From Lutibacter sp. (GTDB lineage Bacteria; Bacteroidota; Bacteroidia; Flavobacteriales; Flavobacteriaceae), in NCBI GenBank assembly GCA_027449025.1, contig DAIDMK010000011.1, positions 1-64,000 on the forward strand: a stretch of 64,000 bases of DNA, written 5' to 3'. Shown piece after piece: positions 31,277-41,485 of this stretch (position 1 is the stretch's first letter; every line of letters begins with the position of its first letter). Under the pieces are notes generated by a model. That model was not told the origin of the DNA. It worked only from the letters and a program-made list of their open reading frames with translations, and did no database searches. Position numbers and translations under genes: made by a program.

Positions 31277-34200
31277 ATGGATATGCGATTAAAATATATT
31301 CAGGATACCGTAGCCTTCATTTCTCAAAATGGCTATGAAACAAACCAACCCAAATTTCTAAAATCAACGGCATTATTTTTATCGAAGTTGTTTGACGTTA
31401 ATTACGTGTTGATTGACAAATATTTACAAAAAAAGCCAAATATCGCAGAAACGGTTGTGTTTTATGGAAAGGGTAGTTTCAAGGAGAATTTAGGCTACAA
31501 ATTAGCAAATACACCTTGTAAGACCATTATCAATAAAAAGTTATGCGCTTATCCAATAGATGTAAAGTCAATTTTCCCAAAGGATGACTTTTTAACAAGA
31601 ATGAGTATTGAAAGCTATATTGGAATTCCTTTATGGAGTTCAAAAAAAGAACCAATTGGCTTAATTGCACTAATGGACAATAAGTCGAAATCTGAAAATG
31701 AAGTAGATAATATTGAAATTGTTTTACAAATAATTTCACTTTCTGTCGAAAAAAGGCTTGAAGAAATGCTTTATCAAGAAGCAATAAATTCAAAAATTGA
31801 GGAGTTAAAATTTACAAAAGCGGCTGCTGAAGACAATACAGAAAAATTTAAAAAATTATCAGATCTTACTTTCGAAGGAATTTTAATTCATGAGATGGGT
31901 GTTGCAATTGACTTTAACACGTCTTTTTTAAAAATGTTTGGTTACACCCATGAAGATTTGGTTGGCAAAGACATTACAAAAATTATTTATCCAAAGAAGT
32001 ATCAAAAAACCATTGCTAAAAATAGAATTGATAATTATACAATTCCTTTTGAAATTGAAGGAATAAGAAAAAACGGTTCTGTTTTCCCTATTGAAATAGA
32101 AGCCAGAAATATTTTCCTTAAAAACAATAAAGATTATAGAGTTACCGCTTTTAGAGACCTCACTGATCGCAAAAAAGCTAAAGCTGAAAACAAAAAACTC
32201 TCTATTGCTATTGAACAAAGCGCCAACACAATTGTTATCACAGACATTCATGGAAATATAGAATATACCAATCCTAAATTTACTGAAATTACAGGCTATA
32301 CGGCCGCTGAAGCTTTAGGACAAAACCCAAGAATTTTAAATTCAGGAATGCAGTCCAAGGCATATTATGCCCAAATGTGGCAAACCATAACATCGGGAAA
32401 AATATGGGAAGGAGAATTTCAAAATAAAGCGAAGAATGGAACAATTTTTTGGGAACATGTCACAATAACACCAATTAAAGATGATGCAAACAAAATCATC
32501 AATTATTTGGCGATAAAAGAAGACATTACTGAACGTAAAAATGCAGAAAATAAATTGTTGAAAGCTTATGAAACCATAAAAGAAAGAGAAAATTTTGTAA
32601 GTAAAATTATAGAAACAGCCAATGAAGGTTTTTGGCTGATAGATAAAAACGCTAACACAATTGAGGTAAATGCCGAAATGTGCAAAATATTGGGACGTCA
32701 AGAAATTGAAGTAAGAGGGAAATCAATTTATAATTTTGTTGATGAAAAAAATCTCGAAATTTTTAAAAAACAACTTGAGGGTAGGAAAAAAGGAGAAGCT
32801 TCAGTTTATGAGATTGAATTGCTGAATACCAATGGCAAAAATGTGCCTTGTTTATTTAAAACTTCACCAATTTTTAATGATAAGAAAGAAATGGTAGGGT
32901 CTTTTGCATTGGTTTCTGACATTACAAACCTAAAAGAGACCCTTTACAAGGTAGAGAACCAAAATTTTGTATTAAGGCAATTAAGTAACGAGCTGTCCGA
33001 AAAAAACAGTTTACTTACAGAAAGTAAAGACCGCTTTACAAATTTATTTGAACAAAGCCCTGTGGCTCTTTGGGAACAGGATTTCTCAAAAGTTATAAAA
33101 ATTTTAAATGATAAAAAAGCCGAAACGGATGATTTAAAAACCTATTTAGATGAAAACCCTGATTTTGTTTCAACTTGTATTTCAAACATAAGAATATTAA
33201 AGGCAAACAAAGCAGCCCTAAAGCTGTTAGGTCTTAAAAACACAAAAGAACTTAAAATTCATTTAGACAAAACAAACTCAAAAAGAGCAGTTGAGGTGGT
33301 TAAAAAGGAATTGGTTTCCATCGGTTCAGATAAAAAAGTTTTTAGTGATGAAACTGAGTTTGTTGGAAAGGATAATACTATAATTTCAGCGCTTATAAAA
33401 TCTGTAATCATAGATGATCACGGAAAATCGATTGCTTCTGTTAGAGATATTACTGAGGCAAAAAATGCAGAAAATAAACTCAAGGAAACTCAATATAAAT
33501 TACTCGAATCTCAAAAAATAGCCAAAATAGGCTCCTATGAACTGGATTTTTCAACGGGTCTTTGGACAAGCTCTCCAGCCTTAGATGATATTTTTGGGAT
33601 TGATGAACAATACAATAGAAATGCACATGCATGGAGAGACCTTGTTCACCCGGAGGATAAAAAGATGATGGAGGAATATTTTGAAAAAAATATTAAAAGA
33701 ACCATTAAAAAAAATAAAGAATCTATTCACAAAGAAAATCTAGGAATAATAAAAAAAGAATATCGTATCGTAAGAAATAGCGATAAACAAACAAGGTGGG
33801 TCCTAGGTTTGGGTAAAATTGAATTTGACGATAATGGCATTCCAAAAAGATTAATTGGCACAACCCAAGATATTTCAGAAAAAAGACAAAATTTATTGGA
33901 TTTAGTTACCGCCAAAGAAAAAGCCGAAGAGAGCGAATACAATTTAAAAAATAGGGTAAAAGAACTGGCAGGAATATATGCCTTGCAGCAACTAACAGAG
34001 AATAATGCAGATCCTATTACTATATATAATGCCCTTGTAACTGTGATTATTCCAAACAGCCTACAGTACACGGATAAGGTTTATTGTGAATTGGAAATAA
34101 ATAATAAAACATACAGCAATAATAAAAACTATAAAATACCGAAAAGTAAAAACTATTTATCAGGAGAAATATGGGTGAATGAAAAGCAAATAGGCAAATT

Positions 34201-35485
34201 AAAAGTGGCTTATATGGAAGATTTGACCTTTATTGCTAATTATGAAATAAGACTTATTGAAATCTTTGCTACAAAACTTTCAGCATTTTTAAGCCGAAAG
34301 GATCTACTTGAAAAATTAATAAAATCAAAAGAAAAAGCCGAGGAGAGCAATATGTTAAAAACGGAATTTATCCAAAACATGTCGCATGAAATACGAACTC
34401 CCATGAACGGTATTTTAGGCTTTTCAGAATTGTTGGACAATCCTGATTTGTCTCATGAAAAAAGGAAGCGTTTTATTGAAATAATAAAAAACAGCACCAA
34501 CCAGTTATTGCATATTATTGATGATATTTTGGAAATTTCTGTGTTGGAATCCAAACAAGTTAAGGTTGAAGAGCACTCGGCTTGTCTGAATGATATATTG
34601 TGTGAATTGTCTAATATTTTCAATATTAAAGCAAAGGCAAAGAATATCAAATTGGTTTTAAAAAATGAACTTTCAGATCAAGAAAGCACCATACTTACCG
34701 ATAAAACCAAGTTCGCTAAAGTGCTAAGCAATTTATTGGAGAATGCCTTAAAGTTTACAAGTGAGGGCACTGTGGAATTTGGGTATAAAATAAGTAAGGA
34801 TAGTGAGCCTGCTGAATTGGAGATTTTTGTGAAAGACAGCGGAATTGGCATAAAGCCAGAAAAACAACTGCTCATTTTTGAACGATTTTCACAAGCTGAA
34901 AAAGAATTGTCTAAAAAGATTGGTGGATTGGGTCTTGGACTTTCCATCGCTAAAGAAAATGCAGAATTGTTGGGTGGGAAAATTTCTGTGGTATCAGAAT
35001 TTGGTGAAGGCGCTACTTTTTTTGTTAGAATACCATACAAACCTGTAAACTTGACGCCAAAAATTAAAAACGAAAAAGAAACAGTTGAGAATCTTAAAAC
35101 ATATACCATTTTAGTGGCAGAAGATGAGGAATTAAATTTTATGGTTATAGAAATGTTATTGAAAAATAAAATTAAACTTCTATGTACCATAATTCACGCC
35201 AAAAACGGATTGGAAGCTGTTGAATTTTGTAAAAATAATCCAGCTATTGAATTGGTCTTAATGGATATAAAAATGCCTAAAATGGATGGACACGAAGCGA
35301 CAAGAAATATAAAAAAGATGCGACCTAAGTTGCCTATAGTTGCGCAAACAGCCTATTCAACACCAGAGGAAAAAGAAAAAGCATTTTTATCCGGTTGCGA
35401 CGATTTTATGTCAAAACCAATAAACAAGGAATCACTAAAGTGTATGTTAAATAAATATTTGAAAGATATTAAAGGAAATTCCTAA
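31277..35485 (+). CDS. Hybrid sensor histidine kinase A: GAF, ~5 PAS, second GAF-like region, HisKA-HATPase, receiver
   Basis: QNMSHEIRTPMNGILGFSELL, GGLGLGLSIAKENAELLGG, LVLMDIKMPKMDGHEA. Confidence 0.95.
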   Translation: MDMRLKYIQDTVAFISQNGYETNQPKFLKSTALFLSKLFDVNYVLIDKYLQKKPNIAETVVFYGKGSFKENLGYKLANTPCKTIINKKLCAYPIDVKSIFPKDDFLTRMSIESYIGIPLWSSKKEPIGLIALMDNKSKSENEVDNIEIVLQIISLSVEKRLEEMLYQEAINSKIEELKFTKAAAEDNTEKFKKLSDLTFEGILIHEMGVAIDFNTSFLKMFGYTHEDLVGKDITKIIYPKKYQKTIAKNRIDNYTIPFEIEGIRKNGSVFPIEIEARNIFLKNNKDYRVTAFRDLTDRKKAKAENKKLSIAIEQSANTIVITDIHGNIEYTNPKFTEITGYTAAEALGQNPRILNSGMQSKAYYAQMWQTITSGKIWEGEFQNKAKNGTIFWEHVTITPIKDDANKIINYLAIKEDITERKNAENKLLKAYETIKERENFVSKIIETANEGFWLIDKNANTIEVNAEMCKILGRQEIEVRGKSIYNFVDEKNLEIFKKQLEGRKKGEASVYEIELLNTNGKNVPCLFKTSPIFNDKKEMVGSFALVSDITNLKETLYKVENQNFVLRQLSNELSEKNSLLTESKDRFTNLFEQSPVALWEQDFSKVIKILNDKKAETDDLKTYLDENPDFVSTCISNIRILKANKAALKLLGLKNTKELKIHLDKTNSKRAVEVVKKELVSIGSDKKVFSDETEFVGKDNTIISALIKSVIIDDHGKSIASVRDITEAKNAENKLKETQYKLLESQKIAKIGSYELDFSTGLWTSSPALDDIFGIDEQYNRNAHAWRDLVHPEDKKMMEEYFEKNIKRTIKKNKESIHKENLGIIKKEYRIVRNSDKQTRWVLGLGKIEFDDNGIPKRLIGTTQDISEKRQNLLDLVTAKEKAEESEYNLKNRVKELAGIYALQQLTENNADPITIYNALVTVIIPNSLQYTDKVYCELEINNKTYSNNKNYKIPKSKNYLSGEIWVNEKQIGKLKVAYMEDLTFIANYEIRLIEIFATKLSAFLSRKDLLEKLIKSKEKAEESNMLKTEFIQNMSHEIRTPMNGILGFSELLDNPDLSHEKRKRFIEIIKNSTNQLLHIIDDILEISVLESKQVKVEEHSACLNDILCELSNIFNIKAKAKNIKLVLKNELSDQESTILTDKTKFAKVLSNLLENALKFTSEGTVEFGYKISKDSEPAELEIFVKDSGIGIKPEKQLLIFERFSQAEKELSKKIGGLGLGLSIAKENAELLGGKISVVSEFGEGATFFVRIPYKPVNLTPKIKNEKETVENLKTYTILVAEDEELNFMVIEMLLKNKIKLLCTIIHAKNGLEAVEFCKNNPAIELVLMDIKMPKMDGHEATRNIKKMRPKLPIVAQTAYSTPEEKEKAFLSGCDDFMSKPINKESLKCMLNKYLKDIKGNS

Positions 35486-35523
35486 AGTTTTATCAAACTT
35501 CTGTTTTTTTAAATGTAAATAAA

Positions 35524-35752
35524 CTATTTCGCTAAAATACCTTTTTTGTTTAATAGCGGAATCATTCTCAACGCGATTTCTATTAAAGTTCCTTTTTCAA
35601 ACAGGTATTTTTTGTCGCACATGGTGTTTCCCTCAAAAAATGTCACATTAAAAAAATTCGAAAAGTTTAAAACACCTTCATGTAATAATTCAACTTTTAC
35701 GAAGGATTTTGCAGGAAGGTTTTCAATTTTATGACGCAGTAATGAGGCTTCA
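35524..35752 (-). pseudogene. Truncated 3' copy of the 39732..40133 gene
   Basis: Near-identical, gap-free by eye to 39732-39961, including the TAG stop; homology ends abruptly at GAGG(C/T)TTCA; no 5' part. Confidence 0.85.
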
Positions 35753-36026
35753 ATAAAAAATCCAGGTTATATTTTTGAAGAACTTAAAAAAAACGAACTC
35801 TGTTGAGGTAATTACAAGATATAAATACAGATTCCGAAGTTGAATATAACAACTGGTAAAAGTTAATGAACTTGTAAAGGAACTTACTAATTTGTAGGTT
35901 ATTACCCCCTAAAATTCTACAGTAATTATTTTCTTGTGAGTTAATAAATAACAAGATATTTTCTATATATTTACAAAACCATAGTTGCATGGAATAGAAA
36001 TTATTAAATTACCCCCACACCTTAAT

Positions 36027-39000
36027 ATGAGTATTCAACTAAAGTATATTCAAGAAACGCTAGCCCATATTCATGAAAATGGCTATGAAACCAACCAACT
36101 TAAATTTTTAAAGTCAACCGCTATTTTTTTAGCAAAACAATTTGATGTTGATTATGTATTGATTGACAAATACTCAATAAAGAACCCAACAGTTACTGAA
36201 ACTGTCGTGATGTATTTTAAAGAGAAATTTTTACCCAACTTCACTTACAAATTAAAAAACACGCCTTGCGAAAAAGTAATCAACAATAAAATATGCTGTT
36301 ATTCAACCAACGTATCTGAACTTTTTCCAGAAGATGAATCATTGATCCAAATGAATATTGACAGTTATATTGGCATTCCTTTACTGAACTCAAAAAAGGA
36401 GCCAATAGGATTAATAGCACTTATGGATGATAAACCAATAAAAGATGCGAAAACTATTGAAACCGTTTTGGGGATAATAGCAGTAAAAGTAGAAAAAGCA
36501 CTTGAAAAAATGCTATTTGATACTGCATTAAATTTAAAAATTAAACAGTTAAAAATTGCAAAAAGAGCTGCTGAAGCCAATGCGGAAAAATTTAAGAAAT
36601 TATCAAATCTCACTTTTGAAGGAATTTTAATTCATGATAAGGGTTTGGTTATTGATATCAACCTTTCACTTTCAAAAATGATGGGCTATAAGCCTGAAGA
36701 ATTAATAGGAAAAAACATAATTGACCTTGCTGTTCCAGAAAAATACCATCAAATCATCTCAGAAAGTATTTTAAAAGAGAATACCTTACCTTATGAAATA
36801 GAAGGCATCAAAAAAGATGGTACAGTTTTACCCTTAGAAATAGAAGCAAGGAGTTTTACATCAGATTGTGAAAATATATTAAGAGTTGCTGCTGTTAGAG
36901 ACCTTACCGAACGCAAAAAAGCTGAAGAAAATTTAAAAAAAAGTGAAAAAAAATACCGTTTCCTATTCGAAAATCATCCGCAGCCAAAGTGGATTTACGA
37001 TTTAGAAACCCTTGCCTTTCTTGAAGTAAATAGCGCGGCTATCCAACATTATGGTTATACTAGAGAAGAATTTCTCTCTATGACCCTTAAAGATATTCGT
37101 CCCAAGGAAAATATTGAACTGCTTTTAGAGGATATAGAAATAGCAAAACGGGTTGGGTACAATCCCTCAAGCGAGTGGTTACATATAAAGAAGAATGGCG
37201 AAATAATTAATGTTAATGTTGTTTCTCACAAAGTTACAATCAACAATAGAGAGGCCAGGCATATATTGGTAAACGACATTACGGCATCAAAAAAAGCGGA
37301 ACAAGAGCTTTTAAAAGCAACTATAGAAATTGAAAAAAGTGAGCAAAAATTTCGTGATCTTTTTGAAAAATCACGCGATGCCATATTAATTGTTAAAAAT
37401 GGCTTATTTGTGGAGTGCAATCAGGCAGCTGTAGACCTGCTTGGCTATAAAAAACAAGAAGACATTTTAAATCTTCATCCTTCAGAATTATCACCAAAAT
37501 TTCAGCCAGATGGTCTTGATTCAGAAGAAAAATCGGAAGAAATTATAAAAATCACTTTAGAAAAGGGTTCACATCGTTTTGACTGGTGGCTTACCAAAAA
37601 TAATGGAGGCATATTCCCTGTAGAGGTACTGCTAACCAATATTTTAAACGAACCCAGCAATAATATTATTCATTGTGTTTTGAGAGATATTACCGAGCGT
37701 AAGGAAATAGAGCAAGAGTTATTGCACAGTGGAGAATTAAATAAGTCGATTACACAATCAGCTGGTGATTCTATAATCTCAATAAATTCTGACGGAATTG
37801 TTTTATCTTGGAACAATGCCTCAGAAAAAATATTTGGGTATAAAGCTTCAGAAATGATAAATAATAATCTTGATAAAATTATGGGTTCTCAACAAAGAAT
37901 TGCACATAATTTAGGTTTAAAAAGGTTAAAAAATGAAGCAATAAGCAAACCACTAAATAAAGCGTTTGAAACTACTGGAATTCGGAAAGATGGCGCAGAA
38001 TTCCCTATAGATCTGAAGGTGTCTAGCTGGGAGGTGGATAATCAAAAATACTACACTGGTATAGTTCGCGATATTACCGAACGCAAGAAAGCCGAACAAG
38101 AGTTATTAAAAGCGAAAGAAAAAGCCGAAGAGAGTGAATACAATTTAAAAAATAGGGTGAAAGAACTGGCAGGAATATATGCATTGCAGCAATTAACTGA
38201 GAAATATGCGGATCCTATTACTATATATAATGTGCTTGTAACCGTGATTATTCCAAATAGCCTACAGTACACGGATAAGGTTTGTTGTGAATTGGAAATA
38301 AATAATAAAACATACAGCAATAATAAAAACTATAAAATACCGAAAACCAAAAATTATTTATTGGGAAAAATTTGGGTTAATGAAAAGCAAATAGGCAATT
38401 TAAAAGTGGCTTATATGGAAGATTTGCCATTTATTGCTAATTATGAGGCAAATCTTATAGAAACCTTTGCCACAAAGCTTTCAGCATTTTTGTACCAACA
38501 GGATTTACTTGAAAAATTAATAAAAGCGAAAGAAAAAGCCGAAGAGAGTGATGCTCTAAAAACAGAATTCATCCAAAACATGTCGCATGAAATTAGAACC
38601 CCTATGAACGGCATTTTAGGTTTTACCGAATTGTTGAGCAATCAAGACTTATCCGAAGAGAAACGTGAAAAGTTTATTGATATCATTAAAAACAGCACCC
38701 ATCAGTTAATGCATGTTATTGATGATTTGATGGAAATTTCCGTTTTGGAATCCAAACAAATTAAGGTCGAAGAACAGCCTGTTTGTATCAATAAATTATT
38801 GTATGAACTACACGCTATTTTTAATATAAAAGCAACAAAAAACAACACTGTATTGGTTTTAAAGAACAGCCTTTCAGATCAAGAAAGTACGATGCTTACC
38901 GATAAAAATAAATTGACCAAAGTGTTAAGCAATTTGTTGGAGAATGCCTTAAAGTTTACAACTGAGGGCACCGTAGAATTGGGCTATAAATTAAATAATG

Positions 39001-39689
39001 ACCGTGAGCCTACCCAAATGGAGATTTATGTGAAAGACAGCGGAATTGGTATAAAACCAGAAAAACAACTGCTCATTTTTGAACGATTTTCACAGGCAGA
39101 AAAAAGTCTATCCAAAAAAGTGGGCGGATTGGGTCTTGGACTCTCCATAGCAAAAGAAAACACAGAGTTGTTGGGTGGAAAAATTTCTGTGGTATCAGAA
39201 CTTGGAAAAGGCGCTATCTTTTTTATTAACATACCTTACAAACCATTAAATTTGGTTTCTAAAATTGAAACAGAAGAAAAAAAAGCTACAGAAACCAATA
39301 AAAAACATACCATTTTAGTGGCGGAGGACGAGGAATTAAATTTTATGGTTATAGAAATGTTATTGGAAAATAAAATTAAACTTCCATGTACCTTAATTCA
39401 TGCCTTAAACGGATTGGAAGCTGTTGAATTTTGTAAAAACAATCCAGCTATAGAATTGGTTTTAATGGATATAAAAATGCCTAAAATGGATGGGCACGAA
39501 GCGACAAGGAAAATAAAAGAGTTGCTACCTCAGTTGCCAATAGTTGCGCAAACAGCCTATTCAACGCCAGAGGAAAAAGAAAAAGCATTTTTATCCGGTT
39601 GCGATGATTTTTTATCAAAACCAATAAACAAGGAATCGCTAAAATATATGCTAAGCAAATATTTGAAAGATAAGGAATACAATACCTAA
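36027..39689 (+). CDS. Hybrid sensor histidine kinase B (tandem paralog): GAF, ~4 PAS, second GAF-like region, HisKA-HATPase, receiver
   Basis: MSIQLKYIQETLAHIHENGYETNQLKFLKSTAIF aligned to kinase A start; ORF opens at 35985 but Met at 36027 matches paralog; QNMSHEIRTPMNGILGFTELL. Confidence 0.95.
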   Translation: MSIQLKYIQETLAHIHENGYETNQLKFLKSTAIFLAKQFDVDYVLIDKYSIKNPTVTETVVMYFKEKFLPNFTYKLKNTPCEKVINNKICCYSTNVSELFPEDESLIQMNIDSYIGIPLLNSKKEPIGLIALMDDKPIKDAKTIETVLGIIAVKVEKALEKMLFDTALNLKIKQLKIAKRAAEANAEKFKKLSNLTFEGILIHDKGLVIDINLSLSKMMGYKPEELIGKNIIDLAVPEKYHQIISESILKENTLPYEIEGIKKDGTVLPLEIEARSFTSDCENILRVAAVRDLTERKKAEENLKKSEKKYRFLFENHPQPKWIYDLETLAFLEVNSAAIQHYGYTREEFLSMTLKDIRPKENIELLLEDIEIAKRVGYNPSSEWLHIKKNGEIINVNVVSHKVTINNREARHILVNDITASKKAEQELLKATIEIEKSEQKFRDLFEKSRDAILIVKNGLFVECNQAAVDLLGYKKQEDILNLHPSELSPKFQPDGLDSEEKSEEIIKITLEKGSHRFDWWLTKNNGGIFPVEVLLTNILNEPSNNIIHCVLRDITERKEIEQELLHSGELNKSITQSAGDSIISINSDGIVLSWNNASEKIFGYKASEMINNNLDKIMGSQQRIAHNLGLKRLKNEAISKPLNKAFETTGIRKDGAEFPIDLKVSSWEVDNQKYYTGIVRDITERKKAEQELLKAKEKAEESEYNLKNRVKELAGIYALQQLTEKYADPITIYNVLVTVIIPNSLQYTDKVCCELEINNKTYSNNKNYKIPKTKNYLLGKIWVNEKQIGNLKVAYMEDLPFIANYEANLIETFATKLSAFLYQQDLLEKLIKAKEKAEESDALKTEFIQNMSHEIRTPMNGILGFTELLSNQDLSEEKREKFIDIIKNSTHQLMHVIDDLMEISVLESKQIKVEEQPVCINKLLYELHAIFNIKATKNNTVLVLKNSLSDQESTMLTDKNKLTKVLSNLLENALKFTTEGTVELGYKLNNDREPTQMEIYVKDSGIGIKPEKQLLIFERFSQAEKSLSKKVGGLGLGLSIAKENTELLGGKISVVSELGKGAIFFINIPYKPLNLVSKIETEEKKATETNKKHTILVAEDEELNFMVIEMLLENKIKLPCTLIHALNGLEAVEFCKNNPAIELVLMDIKMPKMDGHEATRKIKELLPQLPIVAQTAYSTPEEKEKAFLSGCDDFLSKPINKESLKYMLSKYLKDKEYNT

Positions 39690-39731
39690 AGTTTTATCAA
39701 AATTCCGTTTATTTTTTTAATTGCAAACTAA

Positions 39732-40133
39732 CTATTTTGCTAAAATACCTTTTTTGTTTAATAGCGGAATCATTCTCAACGCGCCTTCTTTTATAGTTCC
39801 TTTTTCAAACAGGTATTTTTTGTCGAACATGGCATTTCCCTCAAAAAATGTCACATTAAAAAAATTCGAAAGTTTTAAAACACCCTCATGTAACAATTCA
39901 ACTTTTGCGAAGGATTTTGCAGGAAGGTTTTCAATTTTATGACGTAGCAACGAGGTTTCAGTCAATTGCTCTTCATCATATCCTTTAGAAACAATCAACA
40001 CCATTTCAATAGCTATATCTTTGTTATTTATAAGATAAGCATTCCAATCATCACATTGAAATACTTCATTGTATTCTTTAACAATCGCCATAAATACATC
40101 GGTAACCTCAGGAATTTGGATGTCTTTTTTCAT
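39732..40133 (-). CDS. Conserved hypothetical protein (133 aa)
   Basis: MKKDIQIPEVTDVFMAIVKEYNEVFQCDDWNAYLINNKD...; the intact parent of the 35524-35752 remnant. Confidence 0.8.
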   Translation of the reverse strand: MKKDIQIPEVTDVFMAIVKEYNEVFQCDDWNAYLINNKDIAIEMVLIVSKGYDEEQLTETSLLRHKIENLPAKSFAKVELLHEGVLKLSNFFNVTFFEGNAMFDKKYLFEKGTIKEGALRMIPLLNKKGILAK

Positions 40134-40148
40134 TATCTCATCCTTAAT

Positions 40149-40208
40149 CCTTCCAAAGGGAAGGAAATTAATAATTATTTTTAAATTCCCCCTTCGGGAG
40201 TTAGGGGG
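40149..40208. repeat. REP-like intergenic hairpins downstream of pheS
   Basis: CCTTCC AAAG GGAAGG and CCCCC TTCGGGAGTTA GGGGG; may double as pheS terminator on minus strand. Confidence 0.5.
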
Positions 40209-40210
40209 CT

Positions 40211-41230
40211 TTAATAAACCGATTTAAACTGTTCTAAAAACCGCACATCATTTTCATAAAACATTCTGATATCAGGAATTTGGTACAATAGCATGGCAAT
40301 GCGTTCAATTCCCATTCCAAATGCATATCCAGAATAGATTTCAGGGTCGATATTGGTGTTTTTAAGCACATTTGGATCTACCATACCACAGCCCATAATT
40401 TCTAGCCAGCCGGTTCCTTTGGTAATTTTATAGTCGGTTTCAGTTTCCAGTCCCCAATAAATATCAACTTCGGCACTTGGTTCTGTAAATGGAAAATAAG
40501 ATGGGCGCAAGCGTATTTTGGATTTTCCGAACATTTCTTTGGTAAAATACAGCAGGGTTTGTTTTAAATCGGCAAAAGAAACATCGGTATCAATATACAA
40601 ACCTTCTACCTGATGAAAAATACAATGTGCACGTGCCGAAATGTCTTCATTTCTAAAAACACGTCCCGGAGAAATTGTGCGAATAGGTGGTTTGTGGCTT
40701 TCCATATAACGTACCTGAACAGATGAGGTATGGGTGCGCAATAAAATATCTGGATTTTTTTCGATAAAAAAAGTGTCTTGCATATCACGCGCCGGATGGT
40801 ATTCTGGCAAATTTAAGGCCGTAAAATTGTGCCAGTCATCTTCAATTTCTGGACCTTCGGAAACCGTAAAACCAATGCGTGAAAAAACATCGATAATTTT
40901 GTTTCTCACCAAAGATATTGGATGGCGTGAACCCAATTCAATTGGTTCTGCAGGGCGCGTTAAATCACCATAAATCCCTTTTTGCTCGCTCGAATTTTCT
41001 AATGATTCCTTTAACTGGTCAACCTTATTTTGTGCGGCATCTTTTAAGGTATTTAATGCTTGTCCAAACTCTTTTCTTTCAGCCGGAGCAACGTTTTTAA
41101 ATTCAACAAATAAATCATTAAGCAATCCTTTTTTACCCAAAAATTTAATTCTGAAAGCTTCAATTTCATCTTTTGAAGAGGTATTAAATGCCAATACTTC
41201 ACCAATCAGTTCTTTTACTTTATCTAACAT
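40211..41230 (-). CDS. pheS: Phenylalanine--tRNA ligase alpha subunit
   Basis: [69 protein letters not shown]. Confidence 0.98.
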   Translation of the reverse strand: MLDKVKELIGEVLAFNTSSKDEIEAFRIKFLGKKGLLNDLFVEFKNVAPAERKEFGQALNTLKDAAQNKVDQLKESLENSSEQKGIYGDLTRPAEPIELGSRHPISLVRNKIIDVFSRIGFTVSEGPEIEDDWHNFTALNLPEYHPARDMQDTFFIEKNPDILLRTHTSSVQVRYMESHKPPIRTISPGRVFRNEDISARAHCIFHQVEGLYIDTDVSFADLKQTLLYFTKEMFGKSKIRLRPSYFPFTEPSAEVDIYWGLETETDYKITKGTGWLEIMGCGMVDPNVLKNTNIDPEIYSGYAFGMGIERIAMLLYQIPDIRMFYENDVRFLEQFKSVY

Positions 41231-41485
41231 TTTATAGAAAATTAGGTTGCAAATTTACATAATTTTATGTTTACGCAACAAATAAGGTTTTGTATCAAAT
41301 GCCATTATTCTTTTTATTGGAAAAAAAACCTAACTCTTATTTTAAATTTATCGTTAGTAAAACGAGAAAATGGTTAGAATAAATTAACAATATTGGCTTT
41401 TTTGTTATTTTATAATAAATTTGTGGAGATGGTTTTACGTTTTTCCTAAATTGCGGACTTAATAAATCAACAAAAAATTACAAAG

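Noticed and set aside
34678-35190. 170-aa minus-strand ORF opposite hybrid kinase A
   Set aside because: Antisense of a highly conserved HATPase/receiver region; similar shadow ORFs appear opposite kinase B.
35546-35734. 62-aa plus-strand ORF
   Set aside because: Antisense shadow of the truncated minus-strand gene remnant; the same shadow ORF occurs at 39721-39942 opposite the intact gene.
39721-39942. 73-aa plus-strand ORF
   Set aside because: Antisense to the 39732..40133 gene; no independent coding signal.
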